A stretch of 64,000 nt of DNA from Anaeramoeba ignava (Eukaryota; Metamonada; Anaeramoebidae). The notes under the pieces were generated by a model that saw nothing but the letters and a program-made list of their open reading frames with translations, did no database searches and was not told where the DNA came from. Every line of letters begins with the position of its first letter. Position 1 is the stretch's first letter. Location: positions 248,001-312,000 of the forward strand of contig JAPDFW010000063.1 in the NCBI GenBank assembly GCA_028826165.1. Direction: 5' to 3'. The translations under genes and the position numbers were made by a program. Below are positions 51,501 through 63,800 of the stretch, in pieces.

Positions 51501-52327
51501 TTTAATTTGAATTTTAATTTGAATTTTAATAATTTTAATTTTAATTTTAATATTAATTTTGATTTTAATTTTAATTTGAATTTTAATATTAGTTTTAATA
51601 TTAATTTTAATTTTAATTTTAATTTTAATTTTAATTTTAATTTTAATTTTAAATTTTAATTTTAATTTTAATTTTAATTTTAATTTTAATTTTAATTTTA
51701 ATTTTAATTTTAATTTTAATTTTTAATTTTGATTTTAATTTTAATTTTTGATTTTAATTTTAATTTTAATTTTAAATTTGATTTTAGATTTAATTTTAAT
51801 TTAAATTTAATTTTAATTTTAATTTGAATTTTAATTTTAATATTAATTTTAATATTAATTTTAATTTTAATTTTAATTTTAATTTTAATTTTAATTTTAA
51901 TTTTAATTTTGATTTTAATTTTAATTTTAATTTTAATTTTAATTTTAATTTTAATTTTGATATTAATTTTAATTTTAGATTTAAAATTTAATTGATTAAA
52001 AATTTTTTTTCTTCCTTTGCTTTTTATTAAAAAAAAAATTCTTTTATTGATAAAAATAGAAAAAAAAATTGAAATAAATAAAACAAACCTTGTTATCAGG
52101 ACTAAAACCAACAATACGATAAGTATTCTTTGCAGAATCTTGATATAAAGCAAAAGCACCTCCATTACTCACAGGTTTCCATTGCTTTGCTTTTGTATCT
52201 AAAATAAATTGACTTGCTCTTGTAGAAAAAATTGCCTTTTCACTAATTAAATTTTTATATTTTAAATTTTTTTTATAATTTATTTTTTTATATTTAAATT
52301 TTTTTTTTATTTATTTTTTTACCTCAT
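48582..52327 (-). CDS. Ena/VASP-family actin regulator
   Basis: Nine phase-consistent exons: 52327-52323, 52242-52089, 51350-51156, 51071-51048, 50971-50951, 50276-50247, 50166-50052, 49809-49584, 48792-48582; 326 residues. Exon 1 has only five bases (ATGAG), giving MSEKAIFSTRASQ after splicing. Residues 1-115 are an EVH1 domain (AIFSTRA, KQWKPVSNGGAFALYQ, TYRIVGF, KWIQFTEARGYVYGINFSKEEDVAKL), which binds FPPPP-type ligands. A short proline region follows (GPPPPPTG, GPPPTPK, SEPPK), then a WH2-like actin-binding segment (RSNLLASIRKGASLKK), a Gly run with MMGDLLGALKNRGLRKT, a Gln/Pro-rich linker, and a C-terminal tetramerisation coiled coil (SRDLENLKQSLIEAFRQEL to SNLK). Members sit at leading edges and filopodial tips and extend actin filaments. 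The proline core is very short for the family. Consistent with an amoeboid or flagellate cell with filopodia. Confidence 0.92.
48793..49583. repeat. AATTTTAATTTCAAAATG array in Ena/VASP intron 8
   Basis: The last intron: AATTTT hexamers with about 20 interspersed AATTTCAAAATG 12-mers. Donor GTAATT at 49583, acceptor AAAATAG at 48793. Confidence 0.88.
49810..50051. repeat. AATTTT array in Ena/VASP intron 7
   Basis: Hexamers AATTTT and GATTTT between donor GTAAAA and acceptor AATTTAG. Confidence 0.87.
50277..50950. repeat. (AATTTT)n array in Ena/VASP intron 5
   Basis: About 650 bp of nearly pure AATTTT hexamers (AAAATT on the sense strand), with rare AATATT, GATTTT and TAGTTT variants. It lies between the 21-nt and 30-nt microexons. 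Confidence 0.9.
51351..52088. repeat. AATTTT/AATTTG array in Ena/VASP intron 2
   Basis: AATTTT and AATTTTAATTTG units with a duplicated ~110-bp block (51390-51480 and 51485-51575). The last ~110 bp next to the donor (51985-52088) is A/T-rich but not repetitive. Confidence 0.87.
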
Positions 52328-52503
52328 TTACTATTTTTTTGTTTGTGTGTTTAAGTTTAAATTAAAATTAAAATTAAAAAGTAAAATTAAAAAGTAAAAA
52401 AAAAAACAAAGAGAAAAAAATGAAAAATGAGAAAATAATTTTTTTTTATTTTAAAATTTAATTAAAAAATTATTTTCTCTTTTTTTTTAGTTTTAAATTA
52501 AAA
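52328..52503 (-). promoter_or_regulatory. Upstream region of Ena/VASP
   Basis: On the minus strand it contains TTTTCTCATTTTTCATTTTTTTCTC (about 52434-52410), two overlapping T-tract/CA/T-tract elements about 100 bp ahead of the ATG, followed by an A/T-rich leader. Presumed promoter. Confidence 0.4.
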
Positions 52504-52519
52504 ATGATCCCTTTTTTTC

Positions 52520-54765
52520 TTATTAAATTTATTATTAAAATTATTATTAAATTTATTATTAAAATTATTATTAAATTTATTATTAAATTTATTATTAAAT
52601 TTATTATTAAATTAATTATTAAATTTATTATTAAAATTATTATTAAAATTATTATTAAATTTATTATTAAATTTATTATTAAATTTATTATTAAAATTAT
52701 TATTAAATTTATTATTAAAATTATTATTAAAATTATTATTAAAATTATTATTAAAATTATTATTAAATTTATTATTAAAATTATTATTAAAATTTATTAT
52801 TAAAATTATTATTAAATTTATTATTAAAATTATTATTAAATTTATTATTAAAATTATTATAAAATTTATTATTAAATTTATTATTAAATTTTATTATTAA
52901 AATTATTATTAAAATTATTATTAAATTTATTATTAAATTTATTATTAAAAATTATTATTAAAATTATTATTAAAATTATTATTAAAATTATTATTAAATT
53001 TATTATTAAAATTATTATTAAAATTATTATTAAAATTATTAAATTTATTATTAAAATTATTATTAAAATTATTATTAAATTTATTATTAAATTTATTATT
53101 AAATTTATTATTAAAATTATTATTAATTTATTATTAAATTATTATTAAAATTATTATTAAATTTATTATTAAATTTATTATTAAAATTATTATTAAAATT
53201 ATTATTAAAATTATTATTAAAATTATTATTAAATTTATTATTAAAATTATTATTAAAATTATTATTAAATTTATTATTAAATTTATTATTAAAATTATTA
53301 TTAAAATTATTATTAAATTTATTATTTAAATTTATTATTAAATTTATTATTAAATTTATTATTAAATTTATTATTAAAATTATTATTAAAATTATTATTA
53401 AATTTATTATTAAAATTATTATTAAATTTATTATTAAATTTATTATTAAAATTTATTATTAAATTTATTATTAAAATTATTATTAAATTTATTATTAAAA
53501 TTATTATTAAATTTATTATTAAAATTATTATTAAAATTATTATTAAATTTATTATTAAATTTATTATTAAATTTATTATTAAATTTATTATTAAAATTAT
53601 TATTAAAATTATTATTAAATTTATTATTAAATTTATTATTAAATTGTTATTAAATTTATTATTAAATTTATTATTAAAATTATTATTAAAATTATTATTA
53701 AATTTATTATTATAATTATTATTAAAATTATTATTAAAATTTATTATTAAATTTATTATTAAATTTGTTATTAAAATTATTATTAAAATTATTATTAAAT
53801 TTATTATTAAAATTATTATTAAAATTATTATTAAATTGATTATTAAATTTATTATTAAAATTATTATTAAAATTTATTATTAAAATTTATTATTAAATTG
53901 ATTATTAAATTTATTATTAAATTTATTATTAAATTTATTATTAAATTTATTATTAAAATTATTATTAAATTGATTATTAAATTTATTATTAAATTTATTA
54001 TTAAATTTATTATTAAATTTATTATTAAAATTATTATTAAATTTATTATTAAATTTATTATTAAAATTATTATTAAATTTATTATTAAATTTATTATTAA
54101 ATTTATTATTAAAATTATTATTAAATTTATTATTAAAATTATTATTAAATTTATTATTAAAATTATTATTAAAATTATTATTAAATTTATTATTAAAATT
54201 ATTATTAAAATTATTATTAAAATTATTATTAAATTTATTATTAAATTTATTATTAAATTTATTATTAAATTTATTATTAAATTTATTATTAAATTTATTA
54301 TTAAAATTATTATTAAAATTATTATTAAAATTATTATTAAAATTATTATTAAAATTATTATTAAAATTATTATTAAAATTATTATTAAAATTATTATTAA
54401 AATTATTATTAAAATTATTATTAAAATTATTATTAAAATTATTATTAAATTTATTATTAAAATTATTATTAAATTTATTATTAAATTTATTATTAAATTT
54501 ATTATTAAATTTATTATTAAATTTATTATTAAATTGATTATTAAATTGATTATTAAATTTATTATTAAAATTATTATTAAATTTATTATTAAATTGATTA
54601 TTAAAATTATTATTAAATTTATTATTAAAATTGTTTTTAAATTTATTATTAAATTTATTATTAAATTTGTTATTAAATTTGTTATTAAAATTATTATTAA
54701 ATTTATTATTAAATTTATTATTAAATTTATTATTAAAATTGTTTTTAAATTTCTTATTTAATTTC
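52520..54765. repeat. 12-bp TTATTATTAAAW satellite, about 185 copies, between Ena/VASP and USP
   Basis: Intergenic satellite with unit TTATTATTAAA plus A or T. The last base alternates between A and T along the array in an irregular order, with a long all-A run at about 54300-54450. Occasional variants (TTGTTATTAAAT, TTGATTATTAAA) concentrate near the right end (after 54530). One plus-strand frame reads IIIK/FIIK without stops; that is an artefact. Confidence 0.93.
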
Positions 54766-54816
54766 TTTATTAATTTGTTTTAAAATTCTTTTTAAAAAAA
54801 AAATGTGAAAATTTTT

Positions 54817-57800
54817 TTAATCTTCTTTCTTTTCTTGTTTCATTTCAGAACAAAAATCTTTAATCTTAGAAATTTCTTCATTTAATTTATCAAAATCTTC
54901 TTTTGAAATTTTGGATAAAGAATCATTAACAAAATTTAACAATGAAAGAGAATCAAAAAGATTTGTAACATTTTCAAAAGAAATAATAAAGATGATCAAA
55001 TTAAGCAAAAGTTTAACAGATTGGAAATCAAATTGAGACTGAATAAAAAAGTTAATTTTGCTTGTCAAAATTTGAATGAGATTATTGATGAATTCTGAAA
55101 ATTGAGAATCAATTTTTTGATTTGCAAAAAGAAATGAAAAAAGTGAATTCAAAAATGAATGAAGAAATGATTTTTCAGTGAGTAAAGAAATGGATGAAGA
55201 ACTTTGAACAAGAAGAGTGAGATAATCTTCAGTAATTTGAATAAGAAATGAAATGCTGTTAGTTTTGAACGAGTTTTTATCGATTAAAATTATAAGTGAA
55301 TTTATTAAAGAAACAAGAAGTTGATGATCAAGTGAAAAAACGAATTGAGTAACTGATTTGAAATAATTTCTGAGAGTTGGAAAAGAGGAGGAATCAGAAG
55401 AATTAAGATGGATAATTGAGGAGAAGAATTGGGGATAAAGAGCGGAAGAAATAAAAGAGTCTGAGGTTGATTTTTGAGAAAGAATAGAATTTTCCAATTC
55501 GAGTAAATTGAGCGGAAATTTTGGATCAATCTGAACAAGATGGAGAATAAGATCGCGGACGGTTGTGCCAAGAGGGGATGCGAGATGAACAGGATCGCAG
55601 AAGTGAATAAACTGAACCGATTGGGTGATTAATTGCTGGGAGTTCTGCCAGTATTGAAGGAAAGCAGGAGGGAAACTGCTTTCGAACTTGAGTGTGCTTT
55701 GAGCGAAAATGTCAAGGATGTTGAAGCATTTCGTGGCGAGTGAATACGCCTCTTCGGTTGGGTTTTGTGTGTTCAATGAATTGATGAGCAAGTCTGTGAT
55801 CGGAACAAAAATGTTGCTGCTTGGACTGTTGGTGGAATTGAGGAAATTGAAAATTTCGTTGTTTTCAACAGAAACGATTGAATCCAAAATATTGATAATT
55901 TTATAAGGAGCTTGCGAGATTCTGTAGGGTTTTTTGATCGAAATTTTCAACACAACTTTGGAGATTATGGGAATGTTTTTCATAAAAATCACAATGTTAG
56001 AAATAATTTCGCTGGTTTCGCTATATCGATCAGTATCGAAACACAACCATTCAAGAGCCCATTCGAACTGGAAAAGATTCGAAAGTGTGTTTGTGAATTT
56101 TGTGCTGTGTTTGCAGCACTGATATGAGAAAAACATGAACTCTTTCGTGAATTTCCTGTTGTAAACAACGAAGGATTCGAGAGCGTCAAGAACAATCGAG
56201 GATGTTAAAATGGTGTTGGTGACTTGGGAATCCTCAGTGAATTTGCTCAAACAATCAGGAAACATTTCTGCAAGTTTGTTGATGAAAACATAGAACTGAT
56301 ATTTGTTTTGGTCGCAACGGAGCTTGAAATATTCAATGTGCTCGTAAAGTTTGAAGAAGGTTGCGAAGTTTTTATTGAAAATATCTTCAAATTGTGGAAT
56401 TTTGCGCGTGTTTATACAAGTAATAAGTAATTGGAAATAATGAATCATTTTGAAGAAATCGGGAGGATAAGGTTCGTTGCTGTTGTAGTTTGGTTTTTGC
56501 TTTGGAGAAATGCCTTTATATGTTTGGGTGACAAGTGTGGATGACAATGAAAGTAAGAATTCAAATAAACTTGTAAGTGTTTTAGTAGCTTCATCGCTTG
56601 TGTCATTGTCCGAAGGCAACATCAACTTGAAGGTATTAAATGCGATGATGCGGATTTCTTCGCTATTAAAGTAGATGATCCAATCAGTGAACCATCTTGA
56701 AATATTCTTGGCCATCCACGTTAGAACGTCTGGATTCGATATAATTATGTCGTAGAAACGTTTGATGGATTCTAACGTTGCCTTTTCGTAGCGGTAGTTT
56801 CGAGCTAAGATCAGGAGCAAATTGTCCATTGCATAACCGAGTTTGCGTTTATATATCGAGTCGTGAAAGGACAAAATTTGCTGGAGAGTGATGAAGTTCT
56901 TTGGGAGAGTTGTGTGCTGTTCCTTATCAATTCGAGAAACAAGATCATCGATCACGCCTTGAATCTTGACAATATTGTCTGCATAAAGAAGATTGACGAT
57001 TTTACCGAGAGCGATTGGATTGTCTCCTTTTTCGATGAGTGTTTTGAGGAAAGGGGATTCAGTAAACATCTTCACATCCAGAGCGGGAAGGAATTCCATT
57101 GGATTTGGATTTGCTTGTTCCAATTCGCTTTGTTTTTCTGTTGATTCGGTGATTTCTTGCTTGGGTTTCTGATCAAAATAAATCTCGAAAACAGATAGAA
57201 TTGCCTCAACAATTCCAGGATATTTTTCTATTTCTAAACCTCGATAACCTCCAGACATTATAAATTTATAAAGCGGAGATTTAGTTCCCAAATAGAAGTG
57301 AATGATGCGAGTGACAAGATGGATAGAGATGAGATAATTCAAAGATTTGGGAACGTTGCGGATCAAATCGCTCAATAACTGGCAAAATTGGGAAACATTT
57401 CGGAAATCGGATTGAGATGTGTCAAGAAGAAGAAGGAAAGAGCGAACTAATTGCACAAAAAGCGGGATTGATGGATCAAGTTGAGTTGTTTGCTCTAAGG
57501 ACATTTGTCCGCTCCAAGTGTTTTGGAGATCGTAGAAAGTCGAGTTGGAAGTGCAAGAAATAAGTGGACCTTTGATGTTTGACATGAACTCATCAATCTG
57601 AGGCTCTTCATCACGATAAATCATTCCGATTGTGGAAATGATAACGGAATTGAACTCGTTCACAAACTCAACGTTCTCGAGATTGTGATAAATTTGGGAC
57701 AACCAAGTGTTGTTTGTTTGACAGAGTTCGTTGACAAACCACTTGGCATTTGTGATGTTTGATGAGAAGAAGTCTTTGAAGGATTGGAGCGATTGCACAA

Positions 57801-60800
57801 AATCGACCTTGATATTCGGGAAATCCACAACCTGGAAAAGAAATTGGATGAAACTCTTTGTTGTTTCGAAAGCGTTTTCCAACGGCATTGAATCTCGAAT
57901 AAACGAGAAATTCTGGAAAAATGAATTGAGGAATTGGAAGTATATTGGGGTGTAGAGGTTCTGTTCATAGAAAAGATCTGCATTGACGCTCCAGATCTTG
58001 GAGAAAAGCATGGTGTTGTAGAAAGCCTTTTTCTTTTCAGCAATGGCTTCTCGGGAACGGGCAACAATATCGGCACGTTGATAAAAGAGAAGATATGCAG
58101 AATAATGTTTCTCAAAAGTTTGTTTATAAGGAGAACCGTAGAAATTCTTGTATGTGCGGACTTCCTTGCCACCAAAAGTCTCCTCGGGAAGTTCATCGGG
58201 ATTGAACTCTGTGACAGTTGAGTCATTGAACTTAATCCATCTCAAATCCTTTCCTTCATTAATCGGTTCGCGTTCTTTGATGAACGAGTAGTAATGTCCA
58301 TACTCTGCGGATCCATAATGCACAGACACACCAACAAGTTCGTAGTCATATACCTTGTTTGGCGCTTCCTCGATTGCCTGATATAATGATTTTGTCTTCA
58401 CCATCTTCATCTTGGGTTTTGGTTTTGGTTTGGATTTGATTTGTTCCTCTGTTGTGTCCATCTCGTCTGTGTCGTCAACAGGATCTTCCACTTGTGTCTC
58501 TCCGGAAAGAAGATCTTCTGATTTGATTTGTTGCATTTCGGCACGTGCGATGCCTTCTCGCGTGTATTTCTCCATGTTTAAAGTGAATGGGAATTCGAAT
58601 CGATCGTTAATTTTGGATCTTCTTTGTGTTTCCAAATCATAATCGAATCTTTTCAAATGCAAGATTAAGTTTTTCGGAAGTTCTTTAATACAAGCACGTG
58701 TAAGAGCATCTACTTTTCTTCCCAGAGTCTCGTTGAAATATTGATTATCACCAACAAGTCTCTCTCCTTGTATATATGAATTAAGCGATTCAACAACATT
58801 TTTCTTGTTAACAGTATCCAAACTTATTGCATAAAAATTCTCTTCTCTTTCTGAAACTTCACCAGTTTCCTCGGTAATAATTTGTTTCGCGAATTTGCCT
58901 CCGAAAATATCCTTAAGAAGATCTGGTTGATTGAATCCTCGGAGATAATTTTCAATATAATCGAAAAGCATATTGAAAAATTCATATGAATCCATCTGAA
59001 CAGAAGGATTGAGAGAAGTTCCGTCCCAATGTTTGAAAACAGACACAAATGGCCGAGTATTGACTGCGCGTTGATCACTTTCGCATAATTGCGCAAAGAT
59101 TTTCTGGAATTGATAAAACACATCGCCTTCAATCTCTTGAGTCATGTCTTTGGGTGTTCCATCGTCGTTGAATGCTCCTTTTTCTAGCTTGGATTTCTCG
59201 AAATCAACAGACAAAATTCCGTAACGGAATTCAGGAACCATAAAAAGTTGTTGAAGAAGCGAATTCATGTAGCATGTCGCACCCAAGTTGCTTAATCCTA
59301 CATATCCTGCTGAGGATTTTCCCATTGAATAATAATCATATCGGATTTTCTTTGTTTTTTTCGGTTTCACGTTTCCGTGGAGTTGTGTAAGTAGAGATAA
59401 TAAACGGTTTGAGTTTTGTGATGATTTTTCTGCGAGATGACGCAGTAGCGAAAACGCTGCACTTCTACTTTCTTCAGTACTACATTTGGGCATGAATCCT
59501 CGTTGTTTTTCGAGGGATTCTTTAACATCAAATAAACATTTGTAGAAAATTTCATCCATAAGTCCGAATTTTTGTTCCATTTCATCACATGTTTTTGTGT
59601 CTACAAGAAGAACGTGAACAAGCTTGATATAACTTTCGATATCCTTCTCAGCTTCTTTGTGCTCAGGTGTTCCTTTGTCATAAACCTTCTGATTTTTGAT
59701 CAGTTGTATTCCTCTTTCGAGAAGATTGCGGAGTGGTTCTGAAGTGAGCATTTGCGGTTTCAATTCAAGCATTTCGGAAATTAATTGGAAATAAATTGCG
59801 CGATGTTGAATTCGATTGTTTTTCTGGATTTGGTTGTTTGGTTCGAATTCGTCAAGAAAAGAGAGAAGTAGATTCATGAAGAAATCAAAAATTTTTGGGT
59901 TTTGGGAATAAAATTTCATGATATCTAAAAGTGCTGTGGATACAGATTTTCTCATATCTTCTTCTGCGCAGTAAATCAACATCTGTTTGATCCAATCCTT
60001 AAGATCTGTTTTTGCCATGATTCCCTCAAGCCATACATTTGGTTCTGAGGGTGTGAGACATCCTGCAACAAGAATCCTCATTCCATGATTAACCACACGC
60101 AGATATTCCTCTTGGCTTTCATTTTCTTGCGCATCTTGAGACAGTTTATATACGAGATCGATGATGAATTTCATCATTTGAGGTTCTGTTTCTTTGTCGA
60201 AAAAATCTTTTGCGTTGAATTTCATTGTCTCAGAGTTGATCACAAACTCGTCAAGAAGTTTGAAGAGTAAAGAAACGGTTTGAGGGATAAATGAAGAGAT
60301 TTCCTTCTGTTCAACTTCTTCTTTCTTCTCAAGAAGGCTGATCTCCATAAGTAATTGGATCAAATGTTTGATGCCTCCATTTTCGATAAATTTTGTTGGC
60401 CATTGTTTCAGTTTCAGTTTGTCTTGATTTTGCTCTTCTTTTTCTTCGATGAACGATGTATCCATAAGACGTCCAACAATTTGAAGTTGATAAAAAAGTT
60501 GGTGGAGGGATTTTGTTCCGAGAATATCGTTCCAGACAACACCCTTCTGCTCGTCTGCTTGCTCAAAAACATTGAGAAGTGTCTGTTCATGTTGTTTACT
60601 TGTTGGCATCCAGTTGATAATAGCCCAAGTATCTTCTGCGATTTTGTTTCCGAGTTCGAGAAGTGAGAATAGATCATCAAAGAAATCGAGAAGAATGAAA
60701 CTGGGAAGCAAATCCCCTTCGATTTTACTGGTATCCAAAAGGGATTGCTGAGGAGAATTGTATTGGCTCATATATCCGGTTGTTCCGTAATAGTAATTTG

Positions 60801-63800
60801 AATATTGGTTCTGGTTCACTGCAACGGAAATTTGTGGGTTTGTATAGAGAGTTGTTTGAGAGAGTGTTTTGTGGTTGTTTTCCTCGCAAATTTCATCATG
60901 AGATGTAATTGTAAATTCGCTGAATTTTTTCTTGATAGTTTCGCTAATTTCCTTTCTTAGACTATATACAGATTGACTCTGGTGCACATTCAGTTTATAC
61001 GAAGTAGTTTCAGTATCCTGGAATATCACTTCAATATCGAAAGGCTTCATCTTCGAATACATGTGTCTTGTGAATGGGATTCTTTCTGGGATGATTGTTT
61101 CTTCAATCGCTTCAACAAGTTTTCTCATAACCAAAGCAATTCGTCCAACAGCCACTTTATTTGTTTCCTTGCTCTTGCGGATTGTCTCAATGCATTTGTT
61201 TATAAATCTTTTTCGGTATTCTTGGCCTAATTTGTTTGATAATTTCTTCGAAAGAATTTGGTATTCAACAATGTAATCGATAGCTAAATTTGCAATCTCT
61301 TCATTTTCACATTCCAAAATTAATTGCCATAAACGATCCATTCCAAGAATTTGTTTTTCTTCAGTTTTGATCACTTTGATTCTTGTTTTTCCGCTGATCA
61401 CTTTGTTTTCAAAGTTGATTTTCGTGCACAAATGTTTCCAAAGAGTAAACATTGTTTTTGTGAGTTTGCCAATTGGTACTGCATCAATTTTATCCATAAA
61501 TTCTTTCAAAATATCGGTTGTTGAATCGAGTGTGATGATCCAATTTGAGAATAATTCTCTTTCCTTTTCTGTAAGAGCTTCTTCAAAGAAGAATTTCCAG
61601 AATTCTTCGACATTTTCTGATGTGAAGATTGTATCATTTAAACTATCTGCCAAGAATTTTAAGAAGTTCATTCTAATTTCGATCTAAAGAAAAGTTTTTC
61701 AAATAAATTTATTATAATTTAAAAATTTATTATTATTTAAAATTTATTATTTAAAATTTATTATAATTTAAAAGTTTATTATAATTTAAAATTTATTATA
61801 ATTTAAAATTTATTAATAATTTAAAGTTTATTATAATTTAAAGTTTTATTATAATTTAAAATTTATTATAATTTAAAAGTTTATTATAATTTAAAAATTT
61901 ATTATAATTTAAGTTTTATTATAATTTAAAATTTATTATAATTTAAAAGTTTTTACGTTTTCAAGATAAGTTCGTCGATCAGCAACAATCTTATCATTAA
62001 GATTCTCGCTCTTATATCCATGTTTTTGAACCAAAATTCGAATTTGCTCCTTAAATCTTGCAATATCTTCCATCACACGGATTAACAATTGTTTATTATC
62101 AATACACTGTTTTATAACTGTAGCTTGAGTTGAAACACTCTTGAAAAAACTTGAACTTGGTTGAGTAGGATATGTCTTAATAATCTCAGTCAGAATAAGA
62201 AGAGTACTTGCTATGTTTTGTTTTTTCTGAAGTTCTAAAATGGCAGATGAAACAAACATTGTCTTGATATTTTCAGTGCAAGCGTTGCTATCAAAAATTG
62301 TTTTTAAATTTTCAAATACTTGATTGCGCAGATCTAAATCAATTTTTTCTCCAATATATAAATTCCACATCAAAACTGTTGGATGAATATACTGCTGTTT
62401 TATAGAATCTTTTGGTATATATTCCCCAATAGTTCCTATTGCCAAATTTTGTAAAAGTGTGAGTGTGTTGAAATCCCACTCTTTAATTTGCTTCATTTTG
62501 GAAAATAAAACTTGAAATAATTTCTCTGGATTTCGAATTGTAATATCGCATAAAAGTTTATAAATGGCTTGAGCATTAATTTGATGTTGGCCCTAAATTT
62601 ATTATATATTTTATTAAATATTTTATATTTATTTTTATTTATATTTTTTTTGATACAGATGCTTCGTTCCACATTTTAACAAAATCTTCCTCTGTAAACT
62701 TATTGTTTGCAAGGAGAAAATTAATCAATTCATCTGATCTTCTTGTAATTTCATGATGCATTTTTGGTCCGAATAATAATCCCAAAATATCTTTATTTTC
62801 CAACCATTTAAAAAATTTTCTTTTTTTTAAAATTAAAATTAAAATTAAAATTAAAAATATAAATATAAATATAAATATAAATATAAATATAAATAAAAAT
62901 ATTTACTCTTTATCAACCCAATTTTTATGATGAATATAATTTCTGGGATAATTTTTAGAATCAGATAATTGAATAATTATTGTTTTAATGGTTGTTATTC
63001 CAGAAACTCTAAAATCTAGAAAAGATGATTCCATAAATCGATAAGCAAGATCTGGATAAAAGTCTGCTTTGAAATCATTTGTTATTTTGCGATCTAAACT
63101 TGTTACTGCTTTAAAAATTAATTTGGCTACATTTTTGATATTTGCTTCTCCCATTTTTCTAAGTTGTTGGAAATCAACAAGTGTAATTTTTTTTAAAAAA
63201 GCCTGTAAATATGGAGTAAGAACTTTTAAAAATTCTTGAGTATATTGATTAGAAATCTAAGAAAAAGAAATAAGAGATTATTATTATAATTTATATTTTA
63301 AATATTTATATTTATATTTATATTTATATTTTAAATATTTATATTTATATTTATATTTATATTTTAAATATTTATATTTATATTTATATTTATATTTTAA
63401 ATATTTATATTTATATTTATATTTTAAATATTTATATTTATATTTATATTTTAAATATTTATATTTATATTTATATTTTAAATATTTATATTTATATTTA
63501 TATTTTAAATATTTTGTTTTTGTTACTTTTTCAATGCATCTAAGGTAATTATAAGTAACTTCTTGAGTTAATTTATGATCTTCTGAAAGTAAAAATCTGA
63601 TCATTTTTTCAAAACCACGAATTCTTCCAAAATATTCGATATTTTCCAAAAAGAAAGAAGAGACATCTTTCATAGATTGCTATTAATATTAATTTTAAAT
63701 ATTATTTTAATTTTAAATTTTAAATATTATTATTTTTATTTAGAAATACTTTAACGAATCGGAAATTGAATTTATCCTCTTTAATTTCTTGATCTTTTTC

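Noticed and set aside
52504-54761. Open frames of FIIKIIIK repeats (99 and 287 residues)
   Set aside because: Artefacts of the TTATTATTAAAW satellite; no start context or homology.
55709-61687. Many plus-strand open frames of 60-106 codons under the USP gene
   Set aside because: All are antisense shadows of the conserved minus-strand coding sequence.
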